This document shows positions 1 to 11,831 of a DNA stretch of 64,000 nt, piece by piece. This stretch comes from Strongyloides papillosus (taxonomy: Eukaryota; Nematoda; Chromadorea; Rhabditida; Strongyloididae): contig SRSI01000023.1 of assembly GCA_005656395.1 (NCBI GenBank), positions 806,001 to 870,000 on the forward strand. The letters are read 5' to 3'. The translations under genes were made by a program, and so were the position numbers. Position 1 is the stretch's first letter; each line of letters starts with the position of its first letter. The notes under the pieces were generated by a model. That model ran no database searches, had not been told where the DNA came from, and saw only the letters and a program-made list of their open reading frames with translations.

Positions 1-1440
1 TCTCAAAAGTAACTCCCCAGTTGCAAACGCTTATAACTTTTTTCTTACGTTAGATAAAAGCGTGAAATTTTGTAGATTTTTAGATAAGCGTAGTAATATT
101 TTTTATTTTTTTTCTTATTTAAAAATTATGGTCCCATCTGGACTTATGGCCTCATGAAAAAAAATCTTTTTTTGCTCTATTTGTGCATGTAACTTTTATG
201 AATAAAAAGATATTGAGATGATTCTTTTACAGATCGAAAGCCTAACTTTTTTTGTACTAGAATCACCAATACCATAAATGTTAAACTTCATTGACATTTT
301 TTTATTTTTAATTAAAACAAAAAAATCACGATTATTGCCAAAAGTTCGTGCTTTTTTCAAAATTAAAGCTCATTGAGAAGATTCTCACAAATGCGGTATC
401 ATTATTCTGATAGAGTAAACGATTCTCTATCGAATGAATGTAGTATCATAAAAATAAAATAAAACTAAAGAAAGGTATGATTTACTAAAGATCGCTAATT
501 TCGTACTTTTGGTAAAAAATTATGTTGCAAACACTATTTTTTTCAACATATTTGATACTTAATAGTATTATTGTCATCAAAAAATATGTTATTTTACAAG
601 ATATTGCTTATTCGTTCATATATGACCCAAAAATTTTCAACAATTTTTAACACTTAAATTTTGAAAAAAATCATTTTTTTTAATATTTATTGCCATTTAT
701 TTGCATTATCTACTATTTTACATATTTATTACCCTATAAGAACATTTTTACGCATCTTTAAAAAATATCGTATGTTCGATCTTGTTCTTTTAGAATTTAT
801 GTTTTAAATATGAACAGTTTACAATAAAAAATAAAATAATATTTTAACTGCTTTCAATAAAGAATTATTATCAATGTTGAAAAATTGAAAAAATGTAACA
901 TAATTTATTTAATTTTCAAAAAAATGAAAAAATTAGACTATTTTTGAATTTTCATAACTTTCTTAAAACTTATTTTTAGTAAACAAGATTATTATCGTTC
1001 GATAGAGAATCGTTTACTCTATCAGAATAATGATACCGCATTTGTGAGAATCTTCTCAATGAGCTTTAATTTTAAAAAAAAGCACGAAATTTTGGCAAAA
1101 ATCGTGGTTTTTTTGTTTTAATTTAAAATTTAAGAATGTTAATGAAGTTTAATATTAATGGTATTAGTGATTCTAGTACAAAAGAAGTTGGACTTTCGAT
1201 CTGTGAAAGAATCATCTCAATATCTTTTAATTAAAAAAATTACATGCACAAAAAGGGCAAAAAAAAAAGTTTTTATTCAAGGGGCCATAAGTTCTGATTG
1301 GACCATAATTTTTTAACAGGAAAAAAATGAAAAAATATTACTTCGCTTATTTACAAATCCACAAAATTTCACGCTTTTATCTCACGTAGGAAAAAAGTTA
1401 TAAGCGTTCGCAGCTGGGGAGTTACTTTTGGGACACCCTG
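1..1440. repeat. Foldback (long inverted repeat) element, copy 1
   Basis: The first ~460 bases and the stretch from ~975 to 1440 are imperfect reverse complements, separated by a ~500-base AT-rich core. The right end reads ...GGGACACCCTG followed by TA at 1441. The left end starts inside the same terminal sequence, so roughly the first 8-10 bases lie outside the window. No transposase ORF is present. A TA target and a CAGGGTGTCCCAAAAG terminus fit a non-autonomous Tc1/mariner-like element; that assignment is inference. A second, truncated copy lies at ~25600-26470. Confidence 0.75.
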
Positions 1441-2892
1441 TACTTGTTATTTTTATGAGTTCTTAGAGTCTTCCATAATCTTGTTGAAATAGGATATGCT
1501 TAATTTTTTTTATGTTGTTCTACACTTAAAATTTAAAACTGTCGTTTTGACAGAAATTGTGTAATCATGGGTTATAGTGCAGAATTCTGTTATTTCGACT
1601 ACCATTTATCTTTTTGTTAATTAGGTCCACATTATACATATAAAATATGTAACAATTTTTTTAAAAATGCCAAACATTTTTCGTAAAATGTATGTTTTTT
1701 TTAAAAAAAATGCACATACAGTCAAAACGACAAACATGCCTTCTTTTAGAAATTGCTATATATTTTTATAAAAAATGTATAGACATATCTTAAAGAAAGT
1801 ACCAAACATTTTTCAAAATTTTATAGCTTTTTTGTTAAGATTGTACATATAGTCGAAACGAAATACATATTTTTTTTATTACTTGTTATACATTTTTGTA
1901 TAAAATGTATAGACATTTCTAAACGACATTTACTATACATTTTTTAAACTGTATGGTTGTTTTTTTTATAAAAAATTATGTATAATTAATGCAAACTACA
2001 TACTTATATTTGTAAATTGATATATATTTTTTATAAAAATATATATGAATCTTTTTAAAAATACTAGTGATAAAGTGAAACCCCTATGATTTTTGAGAAT
2101 GACTTAAGAAAGATTCAAAAAGGAAGGAAAATATTATAAATGTAAACTTTAACTACTAAAAAGATTTTGAGAAAGATAAAACTAATTAATTATGATTGTT
2201 ATAGACGATAATTATACATCAAAAGTAATAAAATATGGATATTATTATTTTAGACTTGTACAATCTTTTGAAACATTTCTTTTGTAATTTGCATATTATT
2301 ATCTAATAAAATTGTATATAATAGTTATTTTAAAATTTTTATAATTATTAAGATAACAAAATAAATACTTTTTGTTTAAAAAAATTACTTTTAATCACTT
2401 TGAAGTTTTTAAAATTAATCACGTTCTTGAATTTTGTTAATTTATAAATATTTTTGTTGAAAAATAGATTAAATTAATATAAAAAATGCAATAATTTTTA
2501 AAAAGAATAAAACATCACTTAAAAACAGTATTAATTGTAAAAACAGATATTATACATGTTAAATTTATTATTTTACTGTTTATAATTCACGGTCATTCGT
2601 ATATTTTATGAAAAATATAAAGAGATCAACAACTTTCGTTGAAATGTTGAATTGTTAGTGTAAATCCAACACCGGACAAAAATAAAATTTTATTAGGAAA
2701 AATGGTGACCTTTAAAGTGAAAAGTACAAGAATAATGTAATCCTTTTTTCTAAGGCTTTATACCCCTAAGTTTCAAATAGGAACACTGTTTCTTTACAAA
2801 AGGAACTATTAAGGAATTTTCAATATAATACTTTTATGTAAAAAATTAAAAACTTATTTTTTGTAAAACGAAAAAAAGTAAATATAATAATA
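1441..2892. other. AT-rich intergenic DNA with a degenerate ~132-bp tandem repeat
   Basis: No gene is seen. Between about 1630 and 1990 a degenerate unit of about 130-134 bases recurs: 'accaaacatttttc' type blocks near 1668 and 1800, 'cagtcaaaacgac/tagtcgaaacgaa' near 1716 and 1850, and 'aatgtatagacat' near 1775 and 1905. The remainder is simple AT-rich sequence. Confidence 0.45.
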
Positions 2893-5724
2893 TATAAATT
2901 TTGTTAATTAAATATATTTTTATGTTGTTTTCTTGTGTTTCTACTTTAAAAGTTGAAATCTTTGTGTTTTCAATGTCTAACATATCTTTCAAAATTTTCA
3001 CATTATTTATATTTTGAATAAGTAAAACTTCATCTTTAAGAGTAAGTTATTCACGTAAAGTAACTTATTATTTGTATTTTACTACAAATGAATTTTCAAA
3101 TAATTAGTGATTAAAAGTGATATAATAAGTTATTTATTAAATTTTATTAAGCTTTGACTCAAAGTATTTATAAAAAACAAAAAAATGGTAAGTATTAATT
3201 ATTATTTCTTTAGTCAAACAATAAAATTTCCAAAGCGTTTTTTCTCTGATATAACGTTTTTCATTTATTATGGAATTTTTCCAAATTTACAGAAGACAGT
3301 TGTATCATTTTTATAAGGATCTCCTATACAATCTTCTACAATTCGTCTTGTATAAAATTTTCCGGAAGTTTCATAAAAAAATCGAGCCGCAATGACTATT
3401 AAATAAATAAATTATTTTTTTTCTACATTTATTTACCTTTATCAACTATTTGTTGATGTGTAAATTTCTTACCAATTCCAATTAAATGATCGCAAGTTGT
3501 TTTTGCAGAATCTAGAGTTTCATTATCACTTCGCTTTATTATCTTCAATGTAACCTTTTCATTTGGATATTTTGGATCACACGTAGGGATGCCTTGAACG
3601 TCAAGGAGGAAGTCTAAATATATTAACACCTCAAAACTTTTACATATTAGAATAGTTATAATTACTAATAATGTTTTAAAAAGTCTCATTTTTGAATATT
3701 TTACTTTAATATTTTTTAAATAAATTTGCCTTAAATACTAGAAATTATCGTGCAAAATTATTATAAAACAAATATTTAATTTCTAAAAAATCAAGAAGCA
3801 AAAAAAATATAGTTAAAAATAAATATTTCCATAATTTTTGTTTTAGATTATACGACTTCCAAATTTATAGGAATCAGATTTTTATTAAATGAGTTAAATT
3901 TATAAAATTTTGTCTTCTGATAGGTTGTAGTAAAAAATGAACAAGTATTTAACTACAATATAAAGCAAGCTTTCTGTCAATTTAAATAAAACAACAGTAA
4001 AATATTAAAGAGTAAACATAATATTTGATTGGCGTTTATTACTAACTATAATAGCTATAAGTGGCCACCTTAAATTTTACAATTACAATAGAAACATAGA
4101 TATATTAAAACTTACTTATACAATGTAAACTATTCGTTAAGCAATGAAATAATATTACAAGGTATAAGACTTATATAGTATAAAAAACGATGACATAGGA
4201 AGATTAGTTTAAAATCAAAGATTACAATTAATATATATTCTTATTCAACATATTAGGAAAAAAGAATAAAATTTAGACTTACAAATATTAATTTATTAAG
4301 TTAAATTTTTATTTAATCAGGTACAACGCCTATTAATTTTCACAATAAAAACAACAATTACAAAAATTTACCTTATAATTATCAATATTCCCTAAACAAT
4401 ACCAGGTTCTATACAACCTCAAAAATAAATAATTTAACCCCTAAAAATATTATAATTAAATTTAAGTTTTGGGATTAAAATTAGTGACTTTAAAAATAAT
4501 GACGTTGCTATCCTAAAAACGTCTATTTAAAATAATTTCTGAGAGATGCTTTATACCATGACAAACAATCAAGACATATTTAGCTTTAAATATACAACAA
4601 TTCAACTATTATGTGTATAAAATATAAACATTCAGAACTAAAAAGTAGCTTGCATGGTAAAAAAAAATTTTAATTTAGATCAAGTCAGTAAATGTCTTTA
4701 TGTTTCCAAGTAGTTTATTTGAGATCAACATTTTACTTCTTTTTTTAGATCAAAAATAATATTTTAAATTAATCAGTGTACAGCTTGTAGAACCTTTATA
4801 TTTATTTAGAATTTAGAAAACTTAAAAACTTTGTTAACTTTATCATACAAATTATCAAATTCTACACAAAAACATTTTTATTAGTTTTTCAATAATAATT
4901 GCTATTAAATAATTTATCTTATTACTTTCTTTATTTTTAGATTTGATCATAAAAAATTAAAGCTATAACAATTTTTTTGTTATTCTATCTTAATAGTATT
5001 TTAATGAAAAATATATTATAAATGGTTTAACATAATAGACGAAAATACAAGGTGATTTGAGTAGAGTTCTTCAGATTATCGCACATACAACTTTGCTTAT
5101 TCTTAAACAAAAATGTGGTATTAAATCTATTGTATAACCAAGATACATACTATTATTGTTCTACAGATTTAGTAAGAAAAATTTGGAATTTGGAAAAATT
5201 TTTTTGATCGTCAAAAATTTAGGTACATTTTCCAACTTCAAAAAATGCAGCTTTTTTTATATATAGGATATTTTTATTACCGTTGCTGACTATGAAAAAG
5301 CAACTTCTTTTCTAAATATTTCTAAAATATTATAAACATAGGATTTTAATAACTATGTTGAGTTTTTTAATATTTAAAATAATTATAAATTTTGTCAAAT
5401 ATTTTATGTTCTTTTGCAATTAAATTGTAATAGAATAATTTTTAGAAATATGCTATCATAGTGCTTATAGAGTAAATAAATAATTATCGAATGTATATAA
5501 TATTAAATATTATTTATTGCAAGTAATTTTGAGAAAAAAAATGCGGTTAGACAAATATTGACTGTTTTATAATATTTCTAGCAATTAAGAATTATACAAT
5601 GTTTTTTTAATTTTTGACATCGATAATGTTTTATTAACAAAAATATTTACGATATTATTTTATTATTAATCATTAACTGTTCGTTTTTCAAACATGAAGG
5701 TTATGAAAATAAAATATACGATAC
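2893..5724. repeat. Duplicated locus unit A (left part)
   Basis: This stretch matches 26471-28347 (unit B) almost throughout and 15.5-17.35 kb (unit C) more weakly. It includes the TTL-like gene and the non-coding DNA on both sides. Unit A has two blocks (about 3988-4247 and 4303-4608) missing from unit B, and the second junction lies in short AT-rich direct repeats. The unit is interrupted at 5725 by the gypsy element and resumes at 12563-12702. Beyond the TTL gene I see no coding sequence in it. Confidence 0.75.
3268..3689 (-). CDS. Secreted transthyretin-like (TTL) protein, copy A
   Basis: Two-exon gene: exon 1 is 3437-3689 and exon 2 is 3268-3395, joined across a 41-nt GT..AG intron (3396-3436). 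It encodes 126 residues. Residues 1 to ~18 form a signal peptide, so the product is probably secreted. A beta-rich body with four cysteines follows (PTC, TTC, VEDC, FCK). Without splicing the frame stops right after exon 1; the second exon restores the frame and matches exon 2 of the copy at 26840-27255, including ARFFYETS and YTRRIVEDC. The assignment to the nematode TTL family rests on size, signal peptide, the N-terminal strand pattern and the better-preserved copy at 15839-16268. Function is unknown; TTLs are nematode extracellular proteins. Confidence 0.7.
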
Positions 5725-7034
5725 AGATAAAATTTTACGATTTTAGTACACAGTGCAGCAAGTTTTCCTAACCAGAAATTTTGGATTAGTGACTAAAAAA
5801 TTCAAATCATAATTTCAATGTTTTTTTTTAATTATTAATAAAAAATAATAATCTAGAAATATTTTAAATGTAATTCTGATCATTTTGAGGGGTAATTTGA
5901 TATAGTTTCGATAACTAGAAAAAAAGTTAGTAACTGCTAATTACAAATTATTATTAATAACTTTTTAATGAAGTCATAAGCATATATTAAAAATAATGTA
6001 TTTGAATTTCTTTTTTCATTTGCTACAAAATGAGGTATTATACAAAAAAAACGAACCAGTAGAAGTGTCGCAATGCTAATTTTTCCGATTATCTTATACT
6101 TTAAGTCAAAAAAATGAGGAAATAATCATCTAGCATTATAGTTTACCTTATAAGTTATCACATTGATGACCAGATATTTCATTTAAAGTTATAAAAAAAA
6201 AGATATCTTGTCATCCGTCATCTATGTGTTAACTACATATTAATCTTTAATTATTTGAAATAAGTTATAATAACGGTGTTCTTAGAGTTTAATAATGATA
6301 TAATCACATTTACAATCACTAAGATCCATGTTATTATAAAAAACTAAATATAATGTACTATTAAGATTTATTTTATGAAATAACTTTTGTTCTACTGGTT
6401 CGATTTTTGAGTTTTATATATCAAAATGATCAGATTTTTACGTAGAATTAGATAAACAGAAAAAAAAATTATACTTTATGACTTAGATTTTTTGCTAATT
6501 GACTTTTAATTAAAAACTTCTTAATTAGGGACTCTAACTCCCGGAAAAAAACATACATGCATAAAAGACATAGTAATACAATGGTAAAAACAAGAAAATT
6601 TTAACATTTTTATCATTATCATACCTAATTTAATTAATTTTAATTAAGAATATTTTTCAAAAAATTTCCAATCAGGAAAAGTTGCTGCACTGTGATAAAG
6701 TTTATTTGGACAACTTTTAGGGTAGATAGAATAACGCGTACTAAACAATAAGTGCACCTAAATTACAATAAAACATACACAATAAACAATAAAATACATT
6801 AATTAAGCTTACTTATTTTTAGTATTATTATTTTTATAATTAAACTATTAACTCCTAAATTTTAATATACTTTCTAACCCCTAAAATATACCATAATTAG
6901 TACATAATTTCATTCGACAAGACTTTTTCTTTAATGATAGTTAGTATTGTGAACTAATAAATTTTCATCAAATATTTTTCATTATTTTGAATGTCATCAA
7001 AATAATTCTTTTTAAGACTACACATTTTCTTTCT
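5725..7034 (-). repeat. 3' LTR of gypsy 1, split by a Tc1-like element
   Basis: 5725-5748 and 6695-7034 align with the right LTR (11832-12562). The interruption at 5749-6694 is a separate terminal-inverted-repeat element. The empty version of the site (tagTAtaaag) is seen in the right LTR near 11853. Confidence 0.8.
5749..6694. mobile_element. 946-bp Tc1-like non-autonomous element, copy 1
   Basis: Ends in inverted repeats beginning CACAGTGCAGCAA followed by G or C and TTTTCCT, inserted at a TA (5747-5748). One base is missing from the second TA copy. No transposase reading frame is present. An almost identical 946-bp copy in reverse orientation lies at 33465-34410, flanked there by an intact TA duplication. 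CAGTG termini plus a TA target fit the Tc1/mariner superfamily. Confidence 0.85.
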
Positions 7035-7064
7035 CCACTGTTCTTGAAATTTGAAGTATCAAAT

Positions 7065-10000
7065 TTATAAATTTTCATCTATCTGTTGATCATTGTCATC
7101 TTCAAGATCATCAAATTGTTCTGTTTGTCCTGAAGATTCCATAACATTAAAATTCTTTCTTCTTTCATTAGCTTCCTTGATTATCTTGTTTCTTTCACTT
7201 TCAGAAACTTGTATCTTCTTAATTTTCGCCATAGAGGCTGTTAATATTCTACCCGAAGATGATACAAATTTAACCTTTGTTTTTAATACTTCATCGACAA
7301 CAAATGGTCCTGTATATCTTGAATCATACTTAAAGAATTTAGGCTTCTTGTAAATAAACAAGTCATTTTTCTTAAACTTTTCCACTTTTGGAGTTATCTT
7401 TAAATTTTGTTTTAAACATCTATCTTCGTCCAAAAACTTAATGTGGTCTCGTATAATACATGTCTGTGTCATTAGATCATTATGAGCACTTGTATCATCA
7501 ATATATCTTAAGGTTTCTGTTTTTAACTTTCCCAAGCCTATCCTTGGACTTTGCAAGAACATGTCTTCAAATGGACTCATTACACCATTCTTTGTAGTAT
7601 TCATAAAGAACATCGTGATTCTTAATATATTTGACCATAACATATTTGTATCTGCTAACTTAGACATCAATAAATTTACCATACGAATTTTATTTTCAGC
7701 AAAACAGTTACTTTTAGAATATTTTGGAGTTCCAAACGACATTTCCACTCCAACATCATCCATTGCTTTTTGTAAATAACTGCTTCTAAAGATTGATTCA
7801 TTATCACAATGTAACCTAGCAGGAAATTCGAATACCATAAAAACTTCGGAAAATAACATTTCAGTGATCCTATGAATATCTTTATCCTTTAACGGTAATA
7901 GCCATGTATATCTAGAGTGTAAATCAACTATAGCCAATATAAAATTAAATTCATCACAGTGTATTTTTGGCATGATTATATCCATTGCTAACACTTGCAT
8001 TGGCTTATCTGGTAATGAAACAGTTCTGTTAAATTCAGAATATATTTGAGAAGGGTTGTTCAGTTTACAATTGATACATTGAGATGTTGCTTTATATACA
8101 TGTTTATGCAATTTATCTGTATAAAATAATTGTTTGAAATCATTTTTAACTTTATTATAGCCAAAATGCCCATGCAAATGAACTGATGAAACGATTTTTT
8201 CTGCATAGCTGTCAGGAATATAAATTTTCATGTTATTTGTCGTTCCACTGTTCTTGGGAGATAAAATATATTTTATCTCATGATCCATATTATCTATATT
8301 CTTTATCCTTGGTTCATTATAATCAGGCCCACAGTCTATAACAATTAACTCTGATTCATTCATATAGACAGGCATATTTTTGTAGCATTTTAGTGGAGAT
8401 TCTAATGCATCCATTATATTTTTATCATTTTTGGTAGCCTCTCTTAGTTCTTCTAGATTTACATTCTTAAAAATATTTGAATAATATTCATGTAATGAAA
8501 TATTCTCTTTAGTACTTATAATTTTCTTGGGTCTTCCTCTGGTTCTTTTAGATGTATTATCACCAAGTTTAATTAAGTTTCTACCCATTTTCCTCGGACG
8601 ACCTCTTTTTCTCATTTGATTTTGATTTATATTTTCAACTTGTTTTTCATTAACCTTCTTAGGTCTACCTCTTTTCTTCATTGTTAAGAGTGTTGAAATT
8701 TTGTTTACTTCTTCGTTTTGGAAATCTATATCCTTAACTTCTTTAACATTTTTATCATTTAATAACTCATTCATTTTGTTTATATTTGAAGGTTCAACAA
8801 AATATAATTCATCTGTTTTCAAATTTCGAAAAATTTTCTTCTCTTCCGTGTCAATCGTGTAATTTACCAATCTTGAAATGAAATCAGGTAAACTATGTTT
8901 TACTGTTGGAACATAACATATTGTAATTGGATAAGATGATAAATATGATAACAATTCAGCATAACGCTGACAGTGAGAATTCTTTACAATGTGTACAAGT
9001 GGTTGGTGGTCAGTTTCAATTCTAACACTTGAAGCTCCTTTTAATAAATAATCAAAGATTTCCAATCCACAACAAATACTTTTAAGTTCTAAGTAACTAG
9101 AATGTCTAGCTCTCAATGTTTTACTTAAAGATACATTTGCCAAGCCAATTAAAACAGATTCTCTACTATTTTTAGGATTGGTTCGTGTTAAACATATTCC
9201 TAAGTTCGTATTAGAAGCGTCTGTCTTTAGCACATAATCCCATCCATCAACTGGATATCCAACAGTAGGTTGACTTAACAATTCTTGTACAATTAATTTA
9301 TAGTTTTTAATATCATCATCATCCATATTAAATGGTACCTTCTTACTTGTCTTTTCAAATAAACGTTTAGACAGTTTTGGAAATTCATTCAATACTGGAC
9401 GAAAATAATTAACACCAAATAAAAATCTCGTTAAGGCTTTACGATCTTTCGGTACTTGCTCTATTAATTTCTTTATTGATTTTAAACAAGGTCTATATCC
9501 TTCCTGTGTAAGCTCATAGGCTAAGAATAAAATTTTCTTTCTGAAAAGTTTACTTTTTGCAAGACTACATCTCAAGTGATTATCATGCAACTTCTTTAAA
9601 ACTTTCTCAAGATCTTGACGATGATTCTTTATAAGTTTATCATCACTTTCATTGTTGTCAACACTGGTTACAAGTAACAGATCATCCATATATTGAATAA
9701 CTTTATTATTCTTTTTCTCCTTATCAAATAATTGGGATATAATAAGTGAAAATTGATATGGACTGTTTAATGCTCCTTGCCCAAGAGTTGTATATGAATA
9801 ATTCGTAATACCATCGATAGAAAATGCAAATTTCGGTGAGAGATTACTTGGAATGCGTATTTGTTGATAAGCATTCTTAAGATCTATCATAGAAAACATC
9901 AATTTCTTATTTCCTGGTATATTTCGTAGCTCCGTGATCACATTTACATTACCTCCTTGTTGTTTAACAGTTTGACTATTAACCATACGAAGATCTGCAA

Positions 10001-11801
10001 CTAATCTATATTGATCAACTGGAGTTAACAACTTTTTGTTTTCACTTTCATCTAACTTTTTGGGGATTAACATCGTTGGATGAACCCATTCAGGATTTGG
10101 TTCCTTCTTTACCATACCATTTTTCTCATAATAATCTAATATGTATTGAGCAGCTGGTTGAAGGTTTTTCGGAACTTGGTAGAATGAAAAGTGTTTCAAT
10201 GTTGAATTATTAAAAGTAAATTCTTGTTGACCCGACATTAACTTCGGTCTAAGATCTTTTTCAAAACATTGTTTGTATTTATTCTTCAACTCTTTTTCAA
10301 TACTTGTCAAAGAATCTTCTATAGCATTTTTATCTTGTAATTTATCATTATCTTGATTTAATTCAAGTTTTATATTTTCTAAAGCTTTTTCTTGAGTAAG
10401 AATTGAGTTTTCTTTTAAGGATATATAATGTCCATCCATTTTACTCAATATATTTCTTCCCAAGATTATTTTATAGTCATGCTTTTTGGTGAAATCTGTG
10501 ACATAGAAATTGTCATCTTTATAAGATTTCCCTTTAACTGTGACAATAATAGAAGTTAAAATCTTCTTAACATTAACAGGTGATTCATCAATTGTAGTAA
10601 TTTCTACATTATCTTCACTTATACTTAAATTTAACGACTGAGCAATCTTTGAACATAAGATACTCACATTAGCACAAGTGTCTATCGCTCCCATCAATTT
10701 CAATTTATTATTTAAAATAATTTCTTCTAACAATATATCAGAGGAATTTTTACTTCTTTCAGTATATAGAGCAATTTTCTTTCCTTGTTCGGAATCCCAT
10801 TTAAATTTGCTTTTACAGTTTTCTTCTTTATGCCCCTTAAAGTTGCATCGTTTACATCGCTCATCAGATTTTTCAGAATCTTTCTGTTTATTGTTAACAT
10901 TATGTTTGATTAAACTAAAGGCTCTTTTGATTTCTGATATATATATACTCACTTCATTAGATTTATCGTTGAACAGTATGAGTTTTATCTGTTGAGGTAG
11001 AATTCCTCCAGTAAGATATTTAACCTCCTTCACATGTTCATCATGGGATAAGTTTTCTCTAAGTGCTGCGATGCATTCAGAAATTTGAGTGACTTTAGTT
11101 TCCACATTTTCATACGTCAAGAATCCCTTACGTAAACTTTCTAATTTTTGTTCCATATGTATTTTATAGCTTTCACCCATGTATGTATTCGATAATTTTG
11201 TGATTATTTGATCATAATTAAGATCCTGATTATCCATAATTAACTTTTTAACTTCACCAGTGACATTTATTGATAAGAAAGAAAGCTTTTTATCTTCATC
11301 GACATTGCCTATAGCACATCGTTGTTCAAAATCAAACAACCACTTTTTAAAATTTGTTTTTAAATTATATTGTTGTATATTAACAAACGCCGATGTTTGA
11401 TTCCGTTCAGGTTTTATAGATATTATTTGCTCTGGACTTAGAGTTACATGAGAAGTTGTCGTTTGAGAAACTGGGATTTTTGTTGAAATAATACCATTTG
11501 TCGTAGTCGATAACTGACTTGTTGTAGTAGTTGGAGGAGGACATGTGTTTTCAACCTTTGTCTTTTCCAGCTTGTTCACAAGTGTTTCCATTACCTCCAG
11601 CATTTGTCGTTGGTACATATCCTGACTTCTTTGCATTTCGGTGATTTGAGTAACCATCAAGGACAAAAGATTATTGTTTCTCCTTTTCTTTTTGCTAAAT
11701 ACATGTTTTGTCACTCCTGCCTCTGTTTTGATCTCCTTCAATGTGTCTTCTAAGGTGTTTGTACCCGTTTCTTGTTGATTTACCCGAGAATTTATGTCCA
11801 T
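7065..11801 (-). CDS. Gypsy 1 Gag-Pol polyprotein (1578 aa)
   Basis: Single uninterrupted ORF. In order: Gag with a coiled N-terminus and one CCHC zinc knuckle (CKRCNFKGHKEENC, ~residue 314); an aspartic-protease motif reading DTCANVSIL (~373) instead of the usual DTG/DSG; reverse transcriptase with DLKNAYQQI and QYMDDLLL (~705); RNase H (KTDASNTNLGICL); a basic spacer with three AT-hook cores GRP (~1041, 1062, 1085); integrase with an HHCC finger ending CINC (~1237); a D,D-35-E core (AMDIIMP, CDNESIF, CFAENK); and a C-terminal GPF module (YTGPFVV). Domain order RT-RNase H-integrase makes it Ty3/gypsy-like. It would make the capsid and enzymes for retrotransposition. The altered protease motif may mean reduced activity. 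The start is the first ATG after the right LTR. Confidence 0.9.
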   Translation of the reverse strand: MDINSRVNQQETGTNTLEDTLKEIKTEAGVTKHVFSKKKRRNNNLLSLMVTQITEMQRSQDMYQRQMLEVMETLVNKLEKTKVENTCPPPTTTTSQLSTTTNGIISTKIPVSQTTTSHVTLSPEQIISIKPERNQTSAFVNIQQYNLKTNFKKWLFDFEQRCAIGNVDEDKKLSFLSINVTGEVKKLIMDNQDLNYDQIITKLSNTYMGESYKIHMEQKLESLRKGFLTYENVETKVTQISECIAALRENLSHDEHVKEVKYLTGGILPQQIKLILFNDKSNEVSIYISEIKRAFSLIKHNVNNKQKDSEKSDERCKRCNFKGHKEENCKSKFKWDSEQGKKIALYTERSKNSSDILLEEIILNNKLKLMGAIDTCANVSILCSKIAQSLNLSISEDNVEITTIDESPVNVKKILTSIIVTVKGKSYKDDNFYVTDFTKKHDYKIILGRNILSKMDGHYISLKENSILTQEKALENIKLELNQDNDKLQDKNAIEDSLTSIEKELKNKYKQCFEKDLRPKLMSGQQEFTFNNSTLKHFSFYQVPKNLQPAAQYILDYYEKNGMVKKEPNPEWVHPTMLIPKKLDESENKKLLTPVDQYRLVADLRMVNSQTVKQQGGNVNVITELRNIPGNKKLMFSMIDLKNAYQQIRIPSNLSPKFAFSIDGITNYSYTTLGQGALNSPYQFSLIISQLFDKEKKNNKVIQYMDDLLLVTSVDNNESDDKLIKNHRQDLEKVLKKLHDNHLRCSLAKSKLFRKKILFLAYELTQEGYRPCLKSIKKLIEQVPKDRKALTRFLFGVNYFRPVLNEFPKLSKRLFEKTSKKVPFNMDDDDIKNYKLIVQELLSQPTVGYPVDGWDYVLKTDASNTNLGICLTRTNPKNSRESVLIGLANVSLSKTLRARHSSYLELKSICCGLEIFDYLLKGASSVRIETDHQPLVHIVKNSHCQRYAELLSYLSSYPITICYVPTVKHSLPDFISRLVNYTIDTEEKKIFRNLKTDELYFVEPSNINKMNELLNDKNVKEVKDIDFQNEEVNKISTLLTMKKRGRPKKVNEKQVENINQNQMRKRGRPRKMGRNLIKLGDNTSKRTRGRPKKIISTKENISLHEYYSNIFKNVNLEELREATKNDKNIMDALESPLKCYKNMPVYMNESELIVIDCGPDYNEPRIKNIDNMDHEIKYILSPKNSGTTNNMKIYIPDSYAEKIVSSVHLHGHFGYNKVKNDFKQLFYTDKLHKHVYKATSQCINCKLNNPSQIYSEFNRTVSLPDKPMQVLAMDIIMPKIHCDEFNFILAIVDLHSRYTWLLPLKDKDIHRITEMLFSEVFMVFEFPARLHCDNESIFRSSYLQKAMDDVGVEMSFGTPKYSKSNCFAENKIRMVNLLMSKLADTNMLWSNILRITMFFMNTTKNGVMSPFEDMFLQSPRIGLGKLKTETLRYIDDTSAHNDLMTQTCIIRDHIKFLDEDRCLKQNLKITPKVEKFKKNDLFIYKKPKFFKYDSRYTGPFVVDEVLKTKVKFVSSSGRILTASMAKIKKIQVSESERNKIIKEANERRKNFNVMESSGQTEQFDDLEDDNDQQIDENL
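8519..8681 (-). other. Three AT-hook motifs inside the gypsy 1 polyprotein
   Basis: Minus-strand translation gives KKRGRPKK, RKRGRPRK and RTRGRPKK, spaced 21 and 23 residues apart, in the basic linker between RNase H and the integrase zinc finger. AT-hooks bind the minor groove of AT-rich DNA. In this position they could bias integration or tether the complex; that is inference. Confidence 0.8.
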
Positions 11802-11831
11802 CGTATCCCCTACTTTATATTTTAATCAGCC

